From contig CAISMH010000011.1 in NCBI GenBank assembly GCA_903886485.1, positions 248,001-312,000 of the forward strand: a stretch of DNA of 64,000 nucleotides, in the 5' to 3' direction. The notes beneath the pieces are model-generated. The model was not told where the DNA came from. It was given only the letters and a program-made list of their open reading frames with translations, and ran no database searches. This DNA comes from an uncultured Burkholderiales bacterium (lineage in GTDB: Bacteria > Pseudomonadota > Gammaproteobacteria > Burkholderiales > Burkholderiaceae_C). The position numbers and the translations under genes were made by a program. Position 1 is the stretch's first letter. Each line of letters opens with the position of its first letter. Positions 27,496 through 36,241 of the stretch are shown here, in pieces.

Positions 27496-28872
27496 TCAGT
27501 AATGGAAGCCGATGCCCATGTTGAAACGGTCTAGGTCGCGGTTGTTTTGGTATCTCTGGAGATCCATTTTGAGAACGACTTGGGGATGCAAGTAATAGCT
27601 AGCCCCGGTCGTCCAAACCTTGTTATCAGGCCCCGTGCTGACGACTTGCCCCGAGAAGATGCCGGGGTAACTGACCGCAGTGTTCACGTGCTCGTAACGC
27701 GTAAAGGGCACCAAGCTCTCGTCACCGCTGCGCCACAAGCGATAGGCAGCTTGCGCGTACCAACCTCTGAACTGATTGGGGACGGGGTTATTGAAACCGT
27801 TCGACGAGGTAGCTGAATTGAAAGCACTGACATCATGGAACCAGCCTTGTGCCGCAAGCGCAGAAAGATCCCAAGACCCTACTTGCCATTTGGTGTGGAG
27901 TTCGGCCAAGGTCACGGACGCATCGGGCGAGGGCATGTATGCGCCGGTCGACGCCACCACGGATTGTTTTTGGCCTATACCGCCCTGAAACAAACTGCCA
28001 CCAAAGTTCATGCCCGGCACACCATCAAAGTTCAAGGCGCCGTAATAACCCAGCGATGCAGCCTTGGCCTTTTGACCTTCTTGATGGATAGCGCCGAGGG
28101 GCGACTCTTTTGTCTCATCGCTGTTGTTGGGCCATTTGGTCAAGTCGAAGCTGGTGACCACGCCCGCGTCCCAGCGCAGACCAGAGTCTTGGATGCCACG
28201 AAAGCCGACACCAATTTCACGCCACGTGGAAGGAATGATGGCCGTTTCAACCAAGTTTCGGTTCACCCCGTAATAGCGTGTCGGTTCGTGTGTTTCGTTC
28301 ATATAGCCGACAGGCAGCAAGAATAGGCCCATCTTGGCCGACAAGCCGTCGCGGATGTCGTGCTCTACATAGAGCTGCTCAAACGCAACCTCGCCGCTAT
28401 CTTGGGCCGACACGACGGCGTGTTCAACTTCTAATTCCGCGGCGAATCGGGTTCGCTCACTGAACCTGTAACCAAACCCCAACACTGCACGGCGAGCGGT
28501 AGCCTCTGAGCTTGCCATGTTGTTCTTCAGGCGTGAGAAATTCAATTCACCATACCCAAACAAATTCACGGCATTGGTCGCAGGTTCAACTTCTCGGCTT
28601 GTTTTGGCCGCCGAATAGGACGCATGCTCACCGCTTGGACTCGACGCACGCGTCGCTGTGCTGACTGGATCTGGCGTCGGTGTGGCGACGCCAGCCGTGG
28701 CAGAGGGCGCTGGATTGTTCTGCTTTTTTAGACCGTCCAATTCCAAGCGAAGTTGTCGTAGTTCTTCTCGCATTTGACGCATTTCAGCGGCGACTTCTTG
28801 AGCGCTCTGCGCATGGCCAGCTTGGCAAGCCAGCAGGACAGCGGCGGCGACCAGTGTGGTTTTATATTTCAT
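27496..28872 (-). CDS. Outer-membrane porin (OprO/OprP-like) with N-terminal coiled coil
   Basis: 458 aa. A signal peptide (MKYKTTLVAAAVLLACQAGHAQ) is followed by a coiled coil rich in Glu/Leu/Arg (EMRQMREELRQLRLELDGLK, about 30-50), a Pro/Ser/Thr linker, and a beta-barrel domain with alternating hydrophobic strands ending in FNMGIGFHY, a C-terminal aromatic outer-membrane signature. The segment LLPVGYMNETHEPTRYYGVNRN resembles phosphate-selective-porin-type proteins. The coiled coil probably gives trimerisation or peptidoglycan contact. It lies between the di-haem peroxidase and the FMN-binding protein, suggesting it admits a substrate or metal chelate for that system. Confidence 0.78.
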   Translation of the reverse strand: MKYKTTLVAAAVLLACQAGHAQSAQEVAAEMRQMREELRQLRLELDGLKKQNNPAPSATAGVATPTPDPVSTATRASSPSGEHASYSAAKTSREVEPATNAVNLFGYGELNFSRLKNNMASSEATARRAVLGFGYRFSERTRFAAELEVEHAVVSAQDSGEVAFEQLYVEHDIRDGLSAKMGLFLLPVGYMNETHEPTRYYGVNRNLVETAIIPSTWREIGVGFRGIQDSGLRWDAGVVTSFDLTKWPNNSDETKESPLGAIHQEGQKAKAASLGYYGALNFDGVPGMNFGGSLFQGGIGQKQSVVASTGAYMPSPDASVTLAELHTKWQVGSWDLSALAAQGWFHDVSAFNSATSSNGFNNPVPNQFRGWYAQAAYRLWRSGDESLVPFTRYEHVNTAVSYPGIFSGQVVSTGPDNKVWTTGASYYLHPQVVLKMDLQRYQNNRDLDRFNMGIGFHY

Positions 28873-28894
28873 GTGATGGTCCTTTTCAATTTAT

Positions 28895-30067
28895 TTAGCG
28901 ATCATTGAGTGTTTTGAGGAAGGCGATCAAATCAAGTCGTTCATCCTCATCGAGCGCGGGCGTTTGACCGGTGCGGTTGTAAGGGCCTTCTTTGACGTTG
29001 ACGTTTTGACGCTCACCGGCTGGCAAATCGTTGAATAAAAAATCGAACAGACCCGCTATGTCCTTGTACCAATCGGTTGGGTTTGTATCGCGTGTGACGT
29101 AGAAGTCGACCACCTCTTTCAGGGTGGTGAATTTGCCGTTGTGGAAAAACCGTTTGCGCTTTTCGACATTTCTTAGGCTCGGGACTTTGAATGCGCCGCA
29201 CAAATCGGTGCGCTGGCTCAAATCCAACCGTTCAGGCCCACACAGTCCTTTGTCATAGAAGTTGGCAACGCCATTTTGGGGAATCTCTAAGTTTCTCGGG
29301 ACGCCGAGGCTGTCGTAAGTGAAGTCTGTGAAAAGCGCGCCTGGTGCGTTGTCTGGCTTGGTGCTCGCGTGGCACGCAGCGCAATTGCCCTTGTCGGCAC
29401 GGTTGAACAAGACAAATCCTCTCAACTCTTGTGGCGTGAAAACTTCTTTGCCTTGCATTACTGCATCAAACTTGCTGTTGAAAGGCGCAAACACGGGGTC
29501 TTCCACTTGATAGCGTTCTAAGGCGTAGGCCACACGCTCGAAGGCCGTGTTTGGGTCATCGAAGATGTTTGCCCCAAAGACCTTTTGGAATTGATCTGCG
29601 TAAGGCGCACGGCGAAGCTTTTCGATCACCTCTGCTGGCGAGTTATTGGCCATCTCGGCGGGCCCCAAAAATGGGCCTTTGGCTTGCTCTGCCAACGTAT
29701 TCGCTCGGCCATCCCAAAAGAAACCGCCCATGGGCGTGCCGTCTGTATCGAACTTAAAGCCACCATTGAATTTGAGATAGTTCAGTGCGGGAGGGGTTCG
29801 CAGGCCTTTCACATTGAGTCCTGGGCCACCGGAGGCCACGGCTTCATTTGCATCAGGCCAGGCGTGTCCAATCTGTGGGTCATGGCAGCTCGCACAAGAC
29901 ATGGCGTTTGAGGCGGACAGGCTGGTATCTTGAAAAATCAATTTTCCCAATTGCGCGGCTGGGCTCAAAGCGCCTGCGGCGGTGGGCTCGCCACTGTTGC
30001 GGCCGCCACAAGATGCGAGAAATTGCGAATAGATCAAAAAGAGCGCGAATAAACAGGGCCTAAGCAT
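28895..30067 (-). CDS. Di-haem cytochrome c peroxidase/MauG-family lipoprotein
   Basis: 390 aa with two c-type haem motifs, CASCH (58-62) and CAACH (229-233), the arrangement of bacterial di-haem peroxidases. A lipobox (LASC, Cys20) after a hydrophobic start implies a periplasm-facing lipoprotein. Family features include FFWDGRANTLAEQA and the C-terminal VPSLRNVEKRKRFFHNG with FHNG near the high-potential haem. It could reduce H2O2 or act as a MauG/MbnH-like oxidase. The first ATG is at 30067 (a TTG lies two codons upstream). It starts the five-gene run that ends at 25631 and is divergent from feoA. Confidence 0.88.
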   Translation of the reverse strand: MLRPCLFALFLIYSQFLASCGGRNSGEPTAAGALSPAAQLGKLIFQDTSLSASNAMSCASCHDPQIGHAWPDANEAVASGGPGLNVKGLRTPPALNYLKFNGGFKFDTDGTPMGGFFWDGRANTLAEQAKGPFLGPAEMANNSPAEVIEKLRRAPYADQFQKVFGANIFDDPNTAFERVAYALERYQVEDPVFAPFNSKFDAVMQGKEVFTPQELRGFVLFNRADKGNCAACHASTKPDNAPGALFTDFTYDSLGVPRNLEIPQNGVANFYDKGLCGPERLDLSQRTDLCGAFKVPSLRNVEKRKRFFHNGKFTTLKEVVDFYVTRDTNPTDWYKDIAGLFDFLFNDLPAGERQNVNVKEGPYNRTGQTPALDEDERLDLIAFLKTLNDR

Positions 30068-30113
30068 GTTCAAAAAACTTTTGGTTTAGATTTGAAGGTA
30101 GAATAAGTGTAAC

Positions 30114-30134
30114 TGCGAATCATTCCTATTTGTA
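30114..30134. promoter_or_regulatory. Fur-box-like sequence between the di-haem peroxidase gene and feoA
   Basis: The sequence TGCGAATCATTCCTATTTGTA reads on the other strand as AAATAGGAATGATTCGCA, close to the common beta/gammaproteobacterial Fur box form AAATGAGAATGATTCGCA. It lies in the 107-bp divergent gap, 41 bp before the feoA start and 47 bp before the peroxidase start, and could repress both directions when iron is plentiful. A TAGAAT sequence (30099-30104) nearby could be a -10 for feoA. Confidence 0.6.
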
Positions 30135-30174
30135 TTTTGGGCTCAAAAACTTTTTGATTTGAAAAGGCAAGACG

Positions 30175-30459
30175 ATGCAAACACGTACCTCAACTGCTGA
30201 GCAACTCAGCAAAGAACCGCTCACACTTGAAAAGCTATCTCGTGGCGATTCAGGAAGCGTCATGGCCATCAATGTGGAAGGTGAATTGAAAAAACGTTTT
30301 TTTGCCTTGGGGCTGAAAGAGGGCACGCACATACAAGTGCTGCGCAAAGCCAAATTTGGTGGACCCATGCATTTGCGGGTCGGTACCAGCGAGTTAATTC
30401 TTCGTTTGAAAGAAGCCAGTTGCATTTGCTTAGTGGCGTCACTCGCAGCAACCAATTAA
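30175..30459 (+). CDS. feoA: Ferrous iron transport protein A (FeoA)
   Basis: 94-aa cytosolic SH3-like protein needed for FeoB function. It shows the typical pattern LEKLSRGDSGSV...LKKRFFALGLKEGTHIQVLRKAKFGGPMHLRVGTSELILRLKEA, slightly longer at the N-terminus than the E. coli protein (75 aa). It sits 12 bp before feoB, so the two are coupled. The start at ATG 30175 lacks a strong ribosome site, and the ORF cannot be extended usefully. Confidence 0.93.
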   Translation: MQTRTSTAEQLSKEPLTLEKLSRGDSGSVMAINVEGELKKRFFALGLKEGTHIQVLRKAKFGGPMHLRVGTSELILRLKEASCICLVASLAATN

Positions 30460-30471
30460 GGTTTTGGACAT

Positions 30472-32229
30472 ATGCAACGCGTCGCACTACTGGGAATGCC
30501 CAACACGGGTAAGTCAACTCTTTTCAATCGATTAACTGGCGCACACGCCAAGGTGGGCAACTGGCCAGGACTCACGGTCGAGCTTCTCAATGCACGCTTG
30601 ATCGTGGGCGATCAAGTGGTGCGCATGGTCGATTTGCCCGGCATTTACGACTTGAATGGTTATTCTGAGGATGAGCGTGTCGTCACCACTTTTTTGGACA
30701 CGCAGCAGACCAATCTCATCATTTTTGTTCTCAACACATCGCAGTACGAGCGACAACTGAACTTGCTCAGCCAAGTCATGGCCAAAGGCATTCCGATGCT
30801 GCTGGTGCTCAACATGGTGGATGAGGCCAGTGCCATGGGCATTCATGTCGATGTCGATGCGTTGAGCCAAAAGTTACAGATGCCCGTTCATTTCTTGTCT
30901 GCCAAATACGGACAAGGCATGGAGCGCTTGCAGCCTGCGATACGGCAATCCTTGCGTGAGGCGCCAACACAACCGATGCACACAACACTGGCTGCTGTTG
31001 ACAAAGCATTTCACGAATCCATTCGTGTGCCCGCACAAGCGTCTCATGCGATGACTGAGCGCTTGGACAAAGTGTTGCTACACCCTGTCTTTGGATTACC
31101 GATCTTTTTCTTGGTCATGCTGCTTTTATTTGAAGGCGTGTTTGCCATCGGCAAGCCCTTGCAAGACGGGGCCACGTGGTTGCTCAGCACGATTCGCACA
31201 GAAGCCTTGGATCCTTTATTCACGCACTTCCCGCCGCTGCTTCAAGGGTTGTTGTTGGATGGTGTTTACAACGGCTTGAGTACAGTCGCGAGTTTTGTGC
31301 CTCTGATCGTGCTGTTCTTCTTGTTCATCGGCATTGTGGAAGACACGGGATATTTATCGCGTGCTGCATTTTTGATGGATGCCCTGATGGCGAAGTTTGG
31401 CCTCGATGGTCGAAGCTTTGTGATGCTGCTGATGGGTTTTGGTTGCAACGTGCCAGCCCTCATGGGCACGCGGGTGATTCGCTCTAAAGGCTTGCGCTAT
31501 TTGACGATGTTGACTATCCCGTTTTCGCTCTGCTCGGCGCGCATGCAAGTGTTTGTCTTTTTGATTGCGGCGCTGTTTACTGCAGAACAGGCGCCATGGG
31601 TATTGTTTTCGCTGTATGTGATGAGCATCTTGATGTCAATCGTGACCTCACTCATCTTCAAGCGCCAGTATGTGAACAGCGATGCATTCATTTTGGAAAT
31701 GCCGCCCTACCGTTTTCCAACGGTTCGTCAAATGGTGCTCACTGGCTGGCAAGAAGTGCGTCATTTTTTGAACCGCGCTACACGATTCATCGTGATTGGT
31801 GTCGTCATGATTTGGGTGCTGACCAACTTCCCGCAAGGTGTTCAACCAGGCAGCATTGACTCGTGGGCAGGGCAATTGGGCAACTGGTTGCAGCCTATAT
31901 TTCATCCGCTGGGCATCAATGCGGAACTGACGATTGCGCTTTTATTTGGCTTTATTGCCAAGGAAATCGTCATTGGCTCATTGGCTGTCATTTATGGCCA
32001 AGAGGGCGCGGACCTTGTTCACACGATTACGCAGCACATCACCTGGGTGGAGGCCTACAGCTTCATGTTGTTTGTGTTGATCTACACGCCGTGTGTGTCA
32101 ACGATTGCCACCATACGCAAAGAAACAAAGTCACTTGGTTTCACGGTCCTATCCGTGGCATGGCCAATGACCGTTGCGTGGTTCATCACGTTGGCGTTCT
32201 ACAAAGTGGCCACTTGGGTCGTGAACTGA
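30472..32229 (+). CDS. feoB: Ferrous iron transporter FeoB (short form)
   Basis: GTP-dependent inner-membrane Fe(II) importer. The N-terminal G domain has G1 GMPNTGKST (8-16), G3 DLPG (54-57) and G4 NMVD (114-117). Two Gate repeats follow with conserved cysteines (IPFSLCSARMQVFVF and IYTPCVSTIATIRKE) among about eight membrane helices. At 585 aa it is about 190 residues shorter than E. coli FeoB, missing the C-terminal extension and most of the spacer; feoC is also absent. Core catalytic and transport motifs are intact, so this looks like the compact class rather than a truncation. Confidence 0.94.
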   Translation: MQRVALLGMPNTGKSTLFNRLTGAHAKVGNWPGLTVELLNARLIVGDQVVRMVDLPGIYDLNGYSEDERVVTTFLDTQQTNLIIFVLNTSQYERQLNLLSQVMAKGIPMLLVLNMVDEASAMGIHVDVDALSQKLQMPVHFLSAKYGQGMERLQPAIRQSLREAPTQPMHTTLAAVDKAFHESIRVPAQASHAMTERLDKVLLHPVFGLPIFFLVMLLLFEGVFAIGKPLQDGATWLLSTIRTEALDPLFTHFPPLLQGLLLDGVYNGLSTVASFVPLIVLFFLFIGIVEDTGYLSRAAFLMDALMAKFGLDGRSFVMLLMGFGCNVPALMGTRVIRSKGLRYLTMLTIPFSLCSARMQVFVFLIAALFTAEQAPWVLFSLYVMSILMSIVTSLIFKRQYVNSDAFILEMPPYRFPTVRQMVLTGWQEVRHFLNRATRFIVIGVVMIWVLTNFPQGVQPGSIDSWAGQLGNWLQPIFHPLGINAELTIALLFGFIAKEIVIGSLAVIYGQEGADLVHTITQHITWVEAYSFMLFVLIYTPCVSTIATIRKETKSLGFTVLSVAWPMTVAWFITLAFYKVATWVVN

Positions 32230-32252
32230 CCCCGCACTTGGCGTGCAGTGTG

Positions 32253-33695
32253 TCAAGCCTGCGTGTTTGAAAAGCGCACGGTGAAGCGCGCACCCGGCAT
32301 GGGCTTGCCGGGGTAAGCATCCTCTAGAGTCACCACAGCCGCGTGTTGATGGGCGATCTCCATCACGATAGGTAGGCCTAAGCCAGATCCATCAGCCTCG
32401 GTGCCCAAGGCGCGGTAGAACGGTTGGAACACCAAATCGCGCTCGGCTTCTGGAATGCCTGGGCCCGAATCCTCGATCTGCAAAACCACCACTTTGCCAA
32501 TTTTGTCGGCCAGCAAACGCACCGTGATCACACCCGGTTTTTCTTCACTCGAGGGTGTGTAGTTGATGGCGTTGTCCACCAAGTTGCGGACCATTTCCTT
32601 GAGCAATGTGGGGTTGCCCATCACGCGCACGCCTGTGCTGCCCGATGCAACGCCTTCGTAGCCGAGGTCAATGTGTTTGTCCAATGCGCGAGGCAGTGAG
32701 TCTTGAATCACATCACTCACCAAATTCACCAAATCACAAGGGCTGCGCGCAATGTTGGTGGAGCCGCTCTCGGCGCGAGCGAGTGACAACAGCTGGTTGA
32801 CTGTGTGCGTGGCACGAATGCTGGCGCGCCCAATGAGCTTCAACGATTGCTTGAGTTCATCCGCACTCGAGTCCGCACGCTGTGCCAAATCCGCTTGCAT
32901 GCGCAAGCCAGCCAGCGGGGTTTTGAGTTGATGCGCTGCATCGGCCAAGAATCGTTTTTGTGTGGCGATGGACTCTTTCAGACGTGTCAACAAATCGTTG
33001 ATGGACGCCACCAGAGGCGCCACTTCTTGCGGCACAGTGGTGTCATCCAGTGGGCTTAGGTCATCGGGTTTGCGCAGTCGGATGCGCTCTTCGAGTTTGT
33101 TGAGCGGACGAATGCCACGCGCCAAAGCCAACCACACCAACAACACGGCCAGCGGCAAGATGACGAACTGCGGCAGCATCACGCCTTTGATAATTTCTGT
33201 GGCCAGCACCGAGCGCTTCTCGAGTGTTTCGCCAACTTGCACCAACACGGGTTTCGCGCCTGGCACATCCACGCGCACCCAGGTGTAGGCCACGCGCACA
33301 TCGGCACCGCGCATCTCGTCATCGCGAATCCGAACCTCGCTCGGTTGGGGTTGTTCTTCGTCAGGTGGCAACGGGAAATCACGCTCACCACTCACAAACT
33401 CGCCACGTGTTCCAAGCACTTGGTAGTAAATCAAGTCAGCTTCGTCGGCCCGCAAAATTTCCCGAGCCGGCAAAGGCAAATTGAAATACATGCGCGTTTG
33501 ATCGCTCTTGACGAGCTGCGCGAGGGCTTGGACGTTGTATTCCAAGCCACGGTCAAATGGACGACCTGCAATGTTTTGCGCCACCAACCAAGTCAGCGCC
33601 AAGCTGACCGGCCACAGCAGCAGCAGCGGCGTGAGCATCCAGTCCAAAATCTCGCCAAACAGCGAGTGCTGCTCGCGCCTAAACAACTTTGCCAT
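32253..33695 (-). CDS. TctE-like sensor histidine kinase
   Basis: 480-aa inner-membrane kinase. N-terminal TM (LLLLWPVSLALTWLVA), a periplasmic 2CSK-type sensor region (about 45-180), second TM near LPQFVILPLAVLLVWLALA, HAMP, the phospho-acceptor box FLADAAHQLKTPLAGL (His about 256), N box VDNAINYTP and G boxes DSGPGIPEAERD and GSGLGLPIV. Overall similarity is to TctE, the tricarboxylate sensor. No tctCBA transport genes lie nearby, so the ligand may differ. It follows its partner regulator by 15 bp. Confidence 0.88.
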   Translation of the reverse strand: MAKLFRREQHSLFGEILDWMLTPLLLLWPVSLALTWLVAQNIAGRPFDRGLEYNVQALAQLVKSDQTRMYFNLPLPAREILRADEADLIYYQVLGTRGEFVSGERDFPLPPDEEQPQPSEVRIRDDEMRGADVRVAYTWVRVDVPGAKPVLVQVGETLEKRSVLATEIIKGVMLPQFVILPLAVLLVWLALARGIRPLNKLEERIRLRKPDDLSPLDDTTVPQEVAPLVASINDLLTRLKESIATQKRFLADAAHQLKTPLAGLRMQADLAQRADSSADELKQSLKLIGRASIRATHTVNQLLSLARAESGSTNIARSPCDLVNLVSDVIQDSLPRALDKHIDLGYEGVASGSTGVRVMGNPTLLKEMVRNLVDNAINYTPSSEEKPGVITVRLLADKIGKVVVLQIEDSGPGIPEAERDLVFQPFYRALGTEADGSGLGLPIVMEIAHQHAAVVTLEDAYPGKPMPGARFTVRFSNTQA

Positions 33696-33710
33696 GCAGA
33701 GGAGGCGTGC

Positions 33711-34385
33711 TTAGCCCGGAATTTTTTCGAGGCAGTAGCCCAAGCCGCGCACCGTGGCAATGCGGATCGGGCCTTTTTCTATCTTTTTGCGCAAGCGGTG
33801 GATGTACACCTCAATCGCGTTGTTGCTCACCTCTTCGCCCCACTCGCACAAGCGCTCGACCAATTGGTCTTTGCTGACCAAGCGGCCGCTGCGTTGCAAC
33901 AGCACTTCGAGCAAACCGAGTTCGCGGGCGGACAACTCCACCATCTTGCCGTCAATGGTGGCGACACGACCGGTTTGGTCGTAGACCAAGGGGCCGTGTT
34001 TGATAGACGAGGACGTGCCACCCATGCCGCGACGCGTCAATGCGCGCACACGGGCTTCGAGTTCTTGCAGGCTAAACGGCTTGGCCATGTAGTCGTCGGC
34101 GCCGTAGTCCAAGCCCTTGACGCGCTCTTCCACGCCATCGGCAGCGGTGAGGATGAGCACAGGAATGGAAGAGCCCCGTGAGCGCAAGCGTTTGAGCACT
34201 TCAAGGCCGTGCATTTTGGGAAGGCCGAGGTCCAAGATGAGCAAATCAAATTCATCGGTGGTCATCAAGGCCGCATCGGCTTCGGTGCCGCTTGCCACAT
34301 GGTCAGCAGCGGCGCCGGAGGCACGCAAGGTTCGCAACAGGCCATCGGCCAAGACCAAGTCGTCTTCTGCAATCAGGATGCGCAT
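33711..34385 (-). CDS. TctD-like OmpR-family response regulator
   Basis: 224 aa with a receiver domain (acidic pair EDD at 7-9, phospho-acceptor D52 in LLILDLGLPKMHG, Lys in YMAKPF) and a C-terminal winged-helix DNA-binding domain (VELSARELGLLEVLL, VSNNAIEVYIHRLRKKI). It pairs with the downstream histidine kinase. The ATG at 34385 has a GGAGA ribosome site. The CCTAGAAT octamer on the minus strand (34441-34434) is a plausible -10 for this operon and lies within the last codons of the marR gene. Confidence 0.93.
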   Translation of the reverse strand: MRILIAEDDLVLADGLLRTLRASGAAADHVASGTEADAALMTTDEFDLLILDLGLPKMHGLEVLKRLRSRGSSIPVLILTAADGVEERVKGLDYGADDYMAKPFSLQELEARVRALTRRGMGGTSSSIKHGPLVYDQTGRVATIDGKMVELSARELGLLEVLLQRSGRLVSKDQLVERLCEWGEEVSNNAIEVYIHRLRKKIEKGPIRIATVRGLGYCLEKIPG

Positions 34386-34422
34386 GTGTTGTCTCCAGCT
34401 TTGTTTGCGTTTTGAGAGGGTG

Positions 34423-34932
34423 TCAGGGCTGGGATTCTAGGCCCGAGTAAGCCCCCGCATAGGCTTCTAGCCCTAGGCTCACCACGGTCGCCACCTCTGT
34501 GCCCACTTCTTGTTTGAATTCCGCCTCAGTTTGTGCCACGGCTTGCTCGAACGCGCGCAGCCATGCCAGGCCTGTGGGCGTGAACACAATGCGCCGCGCT
34601 CGAGCGTCTTGCGGGTCAGGCGTGCGTTGTACCAAACCCCAGGCCTCACACTGCGTCACCAAGTCGCCCATGGCTTGCTTGGTCATGCCTGCGCTGTCTG
34701 CCAAATCGCTCAAGCGCGAGCCTTGCAAACTGAGGTGGCGTGTGATGTGGATGTGCGCCGCGCTCACTTGCGTACGTGCCGCGAGGTTTGAAAGCGCCAA
34801 AGGCACGTCAACGTTGTTCGCCATCAAATGCAGCACGCGTGCATCAAAGCGGCGCATGGCGTGGCCAAGCAAGCGGCCAAGGTGAATTTGTCGCCAGTCT
34901 TGTTGGGTCGAGAAGGTGGGGGCAGCAGTCAT
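34423..34932 (-). CDS. MarR-family transcriptional regulator
   Basis: 169 aa from ATG 34932 (a TTG further up is rejected). The winged-helix core is visible: LSLQGSRLSDLADSAGMTKQAMGDLVTQCEAWGLVQRTPDPQDARARRIVFTPTGLAWL, with recognition helix (TKQAMGDLV) and the wing R-x-x-D-x-R-A-R. Such dimeric repressors usually respond to small phenolic or xenobiotic ligands; the target is unknown. It is divergent from recA (140 bp) and upstream of the tctD-like gene with a 37-bp gap. Confidence 0.9.
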   Translation of the reverse strand: MTAAPTFSTQQDWRQIHLGRLLGHAMRRFDARVLHLMANNVDVPLALSNLAARTQVSAAHIHITRHLSLQGSRLSDLADSAGMTKQAMGDLVTQCEAWGLVQRTPDPQDARARRIVFTPTGLAWLRAFEQAVAQTEAEFKQEVGTEVATVVSLGLEAYAGAYSGLESQP

Positions 34933-34995
34933 ATTTATATGGTAAGGCAAACTGACCAAAAAAAGTGTTTACAAGCTTTGACTTTGCAGTAAAGT

Positions 34996-35013
34996 ACTGG
35001 TCAAGCATCCAGT
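34996..35013. promoter_or_regulatory. SOS-box-like palindrome before recA
   Basis: ACTGG (34996-35000), eight bases, CCAGT (35009-35013): a perfect dyad with the LexA geometry (consensus CTGT-N8-ACAG) but with G/C instead of T/A at the fourth arm base. It lies 60 bp before the recA ATG in the expected place. A reduced-affinity or lineage-variant LexA site is likely. Confidence 0.6.
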
Positions 35014-35072
35014 TGTTGTTAAACACAGTAATTGGACATTCTCAGTAAACCCTTGATTTCACGGAGATTTTC

Positions 35073-36206
35073 ATGAATAACAAACCCATCGTCGCTGACA
35101 GCGAAAAAGCCAAAGCCCTCCAAGCCGCCTTGGCACAAATCGAAAAACAATTCGGCAAGGGCACCATCATGCGCTTGGGCGAAGGCGAAGTGATTGACGA
35201 CATCCAAGTCGTTTCCACCGGCTCTTTGGGTTTGGACATCGCCTTGGGCGTGGGCGGTTTGCCCCGTGGCCGTGTGATTGAAATCTACGGCCCAGAGTCA
35301 TCAGGCAAAACCACCCTCACCTTGCAAGTCATCGCCGAGATGCAAAAACAAGGCGGCACCTGCGCCTTTGTGGATGCTGAACACGCCTTGGATTCGCAAT
35401 ACGCCCAAAAGCTCGGCGTGAATTTGCAAGACTTGCTCATCAGCCAGCCCGACACCGGCGAACAAGCCCTCGAAGTGGTGGACAGCTTGGTGCGCTCTGG
35501 CGCGGTGGATTTGGTGGTGGTGGACTCGGTGGCCGCCCTCACCCCCAAGGCCGAACTCGAAGGCGACATGGGTGACTCATTGCCAGGCCTGCAAGCCCGC
35601 CTGATGAGCCAAGCGCTGCGCAAATTGACGGCCTCCATCAAGAAGACCAACTGCACGGTCATCTTCATCAACCAAATCCGCATGAAGATTGGTGTGATGT
35701 TCGGTTCGCCCGAAACCACCACAGGCGGCAATGCCCTCAAGTTCTACGCCTCGGTGCGCTTGGACATTCGCCGCACCGGCACCATCAAGCGTGGTGACGA
35801 GGCTGTGGGCAACGAAACCAAAGTCAAAGTGGTGAAAAACAAAGTCGCGCCTCCTTTCAAGACAGCCGAATTCGACATCTTGTTTGGCGAAGGCATCAGC
35901 CGCCAAGGCGAGATCATTGACATGGGCGTGAACGCCAAAGTCATCGAGAAGTCGGGCGCTTGGTACGCCTACAACGGCGAAAAAATTGGCCAAGGTCGTG
36001 ACAACGCCCGCGAGTTCTTGCGTGAAAACGAGGTGCTGGCGTTTGAGATCGAAAACAAAGTGCGCGAATCCTTAGGCATTCCTTTGTTGGCTGGTGGCGT
36101 GGAAGCGCCGGCGGTCAAGGAAGAAAAAGCACCGAAGGCGGCCAAGCCAGCGAAAGAAGTCAAAGGCGCTGCGGCTGACGCAGATGCCGACGGCGTGGTG
36201 GCCTAA
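35073..36206 (+). CDS. recA: Recombinase A
   Basis: Central homologous recombination ATPase and SOS co-protease. 377 aa: Walker A GPESSGKT (73-80), Walker B LVVVDS, the [21 protein letters not shown]2 region, and an acidic/lysine-rich C-tail ([17 protein letters not shown]) somewhat longer than E. coli's. GGAGA at 35060-35064 precedes the ATG. recX follows 35 bp later and probably shares its transcript. An SOS-box-like dyad lies upstream. Confidence 0.98.
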   Translation: MNNKPIVADSEKAKALQAALAQIEKQFGKGTIMRLGEGEVIDDIQVVSTGSLGLDIALGVGGLPRGRVIEIYGPESSGKTTLTLQVIAEMQKQGGTCAFVDAEHALDSQYAQKLGVNLQDLLISQPDTGEQALEVVDSLVRSGAVDLVVVDSVAALTPKAELEGDMGDSLPGLQARLMSQALRKLTASIKKTNCTVIFINQIRMKIGVMFGSPETTTGGNALKFYASVRLDIRRTGTIKRGDEAVGNETKVKVVKNKVAPPFKTAEFDILFGEGISRQGEIIDMGVNAKVIEKSGAWYAYNGEKIGQGRDNAREFLRENEVLAFEIENKVRESLGIPLLAGGVEAPAVKEEKAPKAAKPAKEVKGAAADADADGVVA

Positions 36207-36241
36207 GCGTTGATGTTTAACGCGAGATAAGAGCCAACCTC

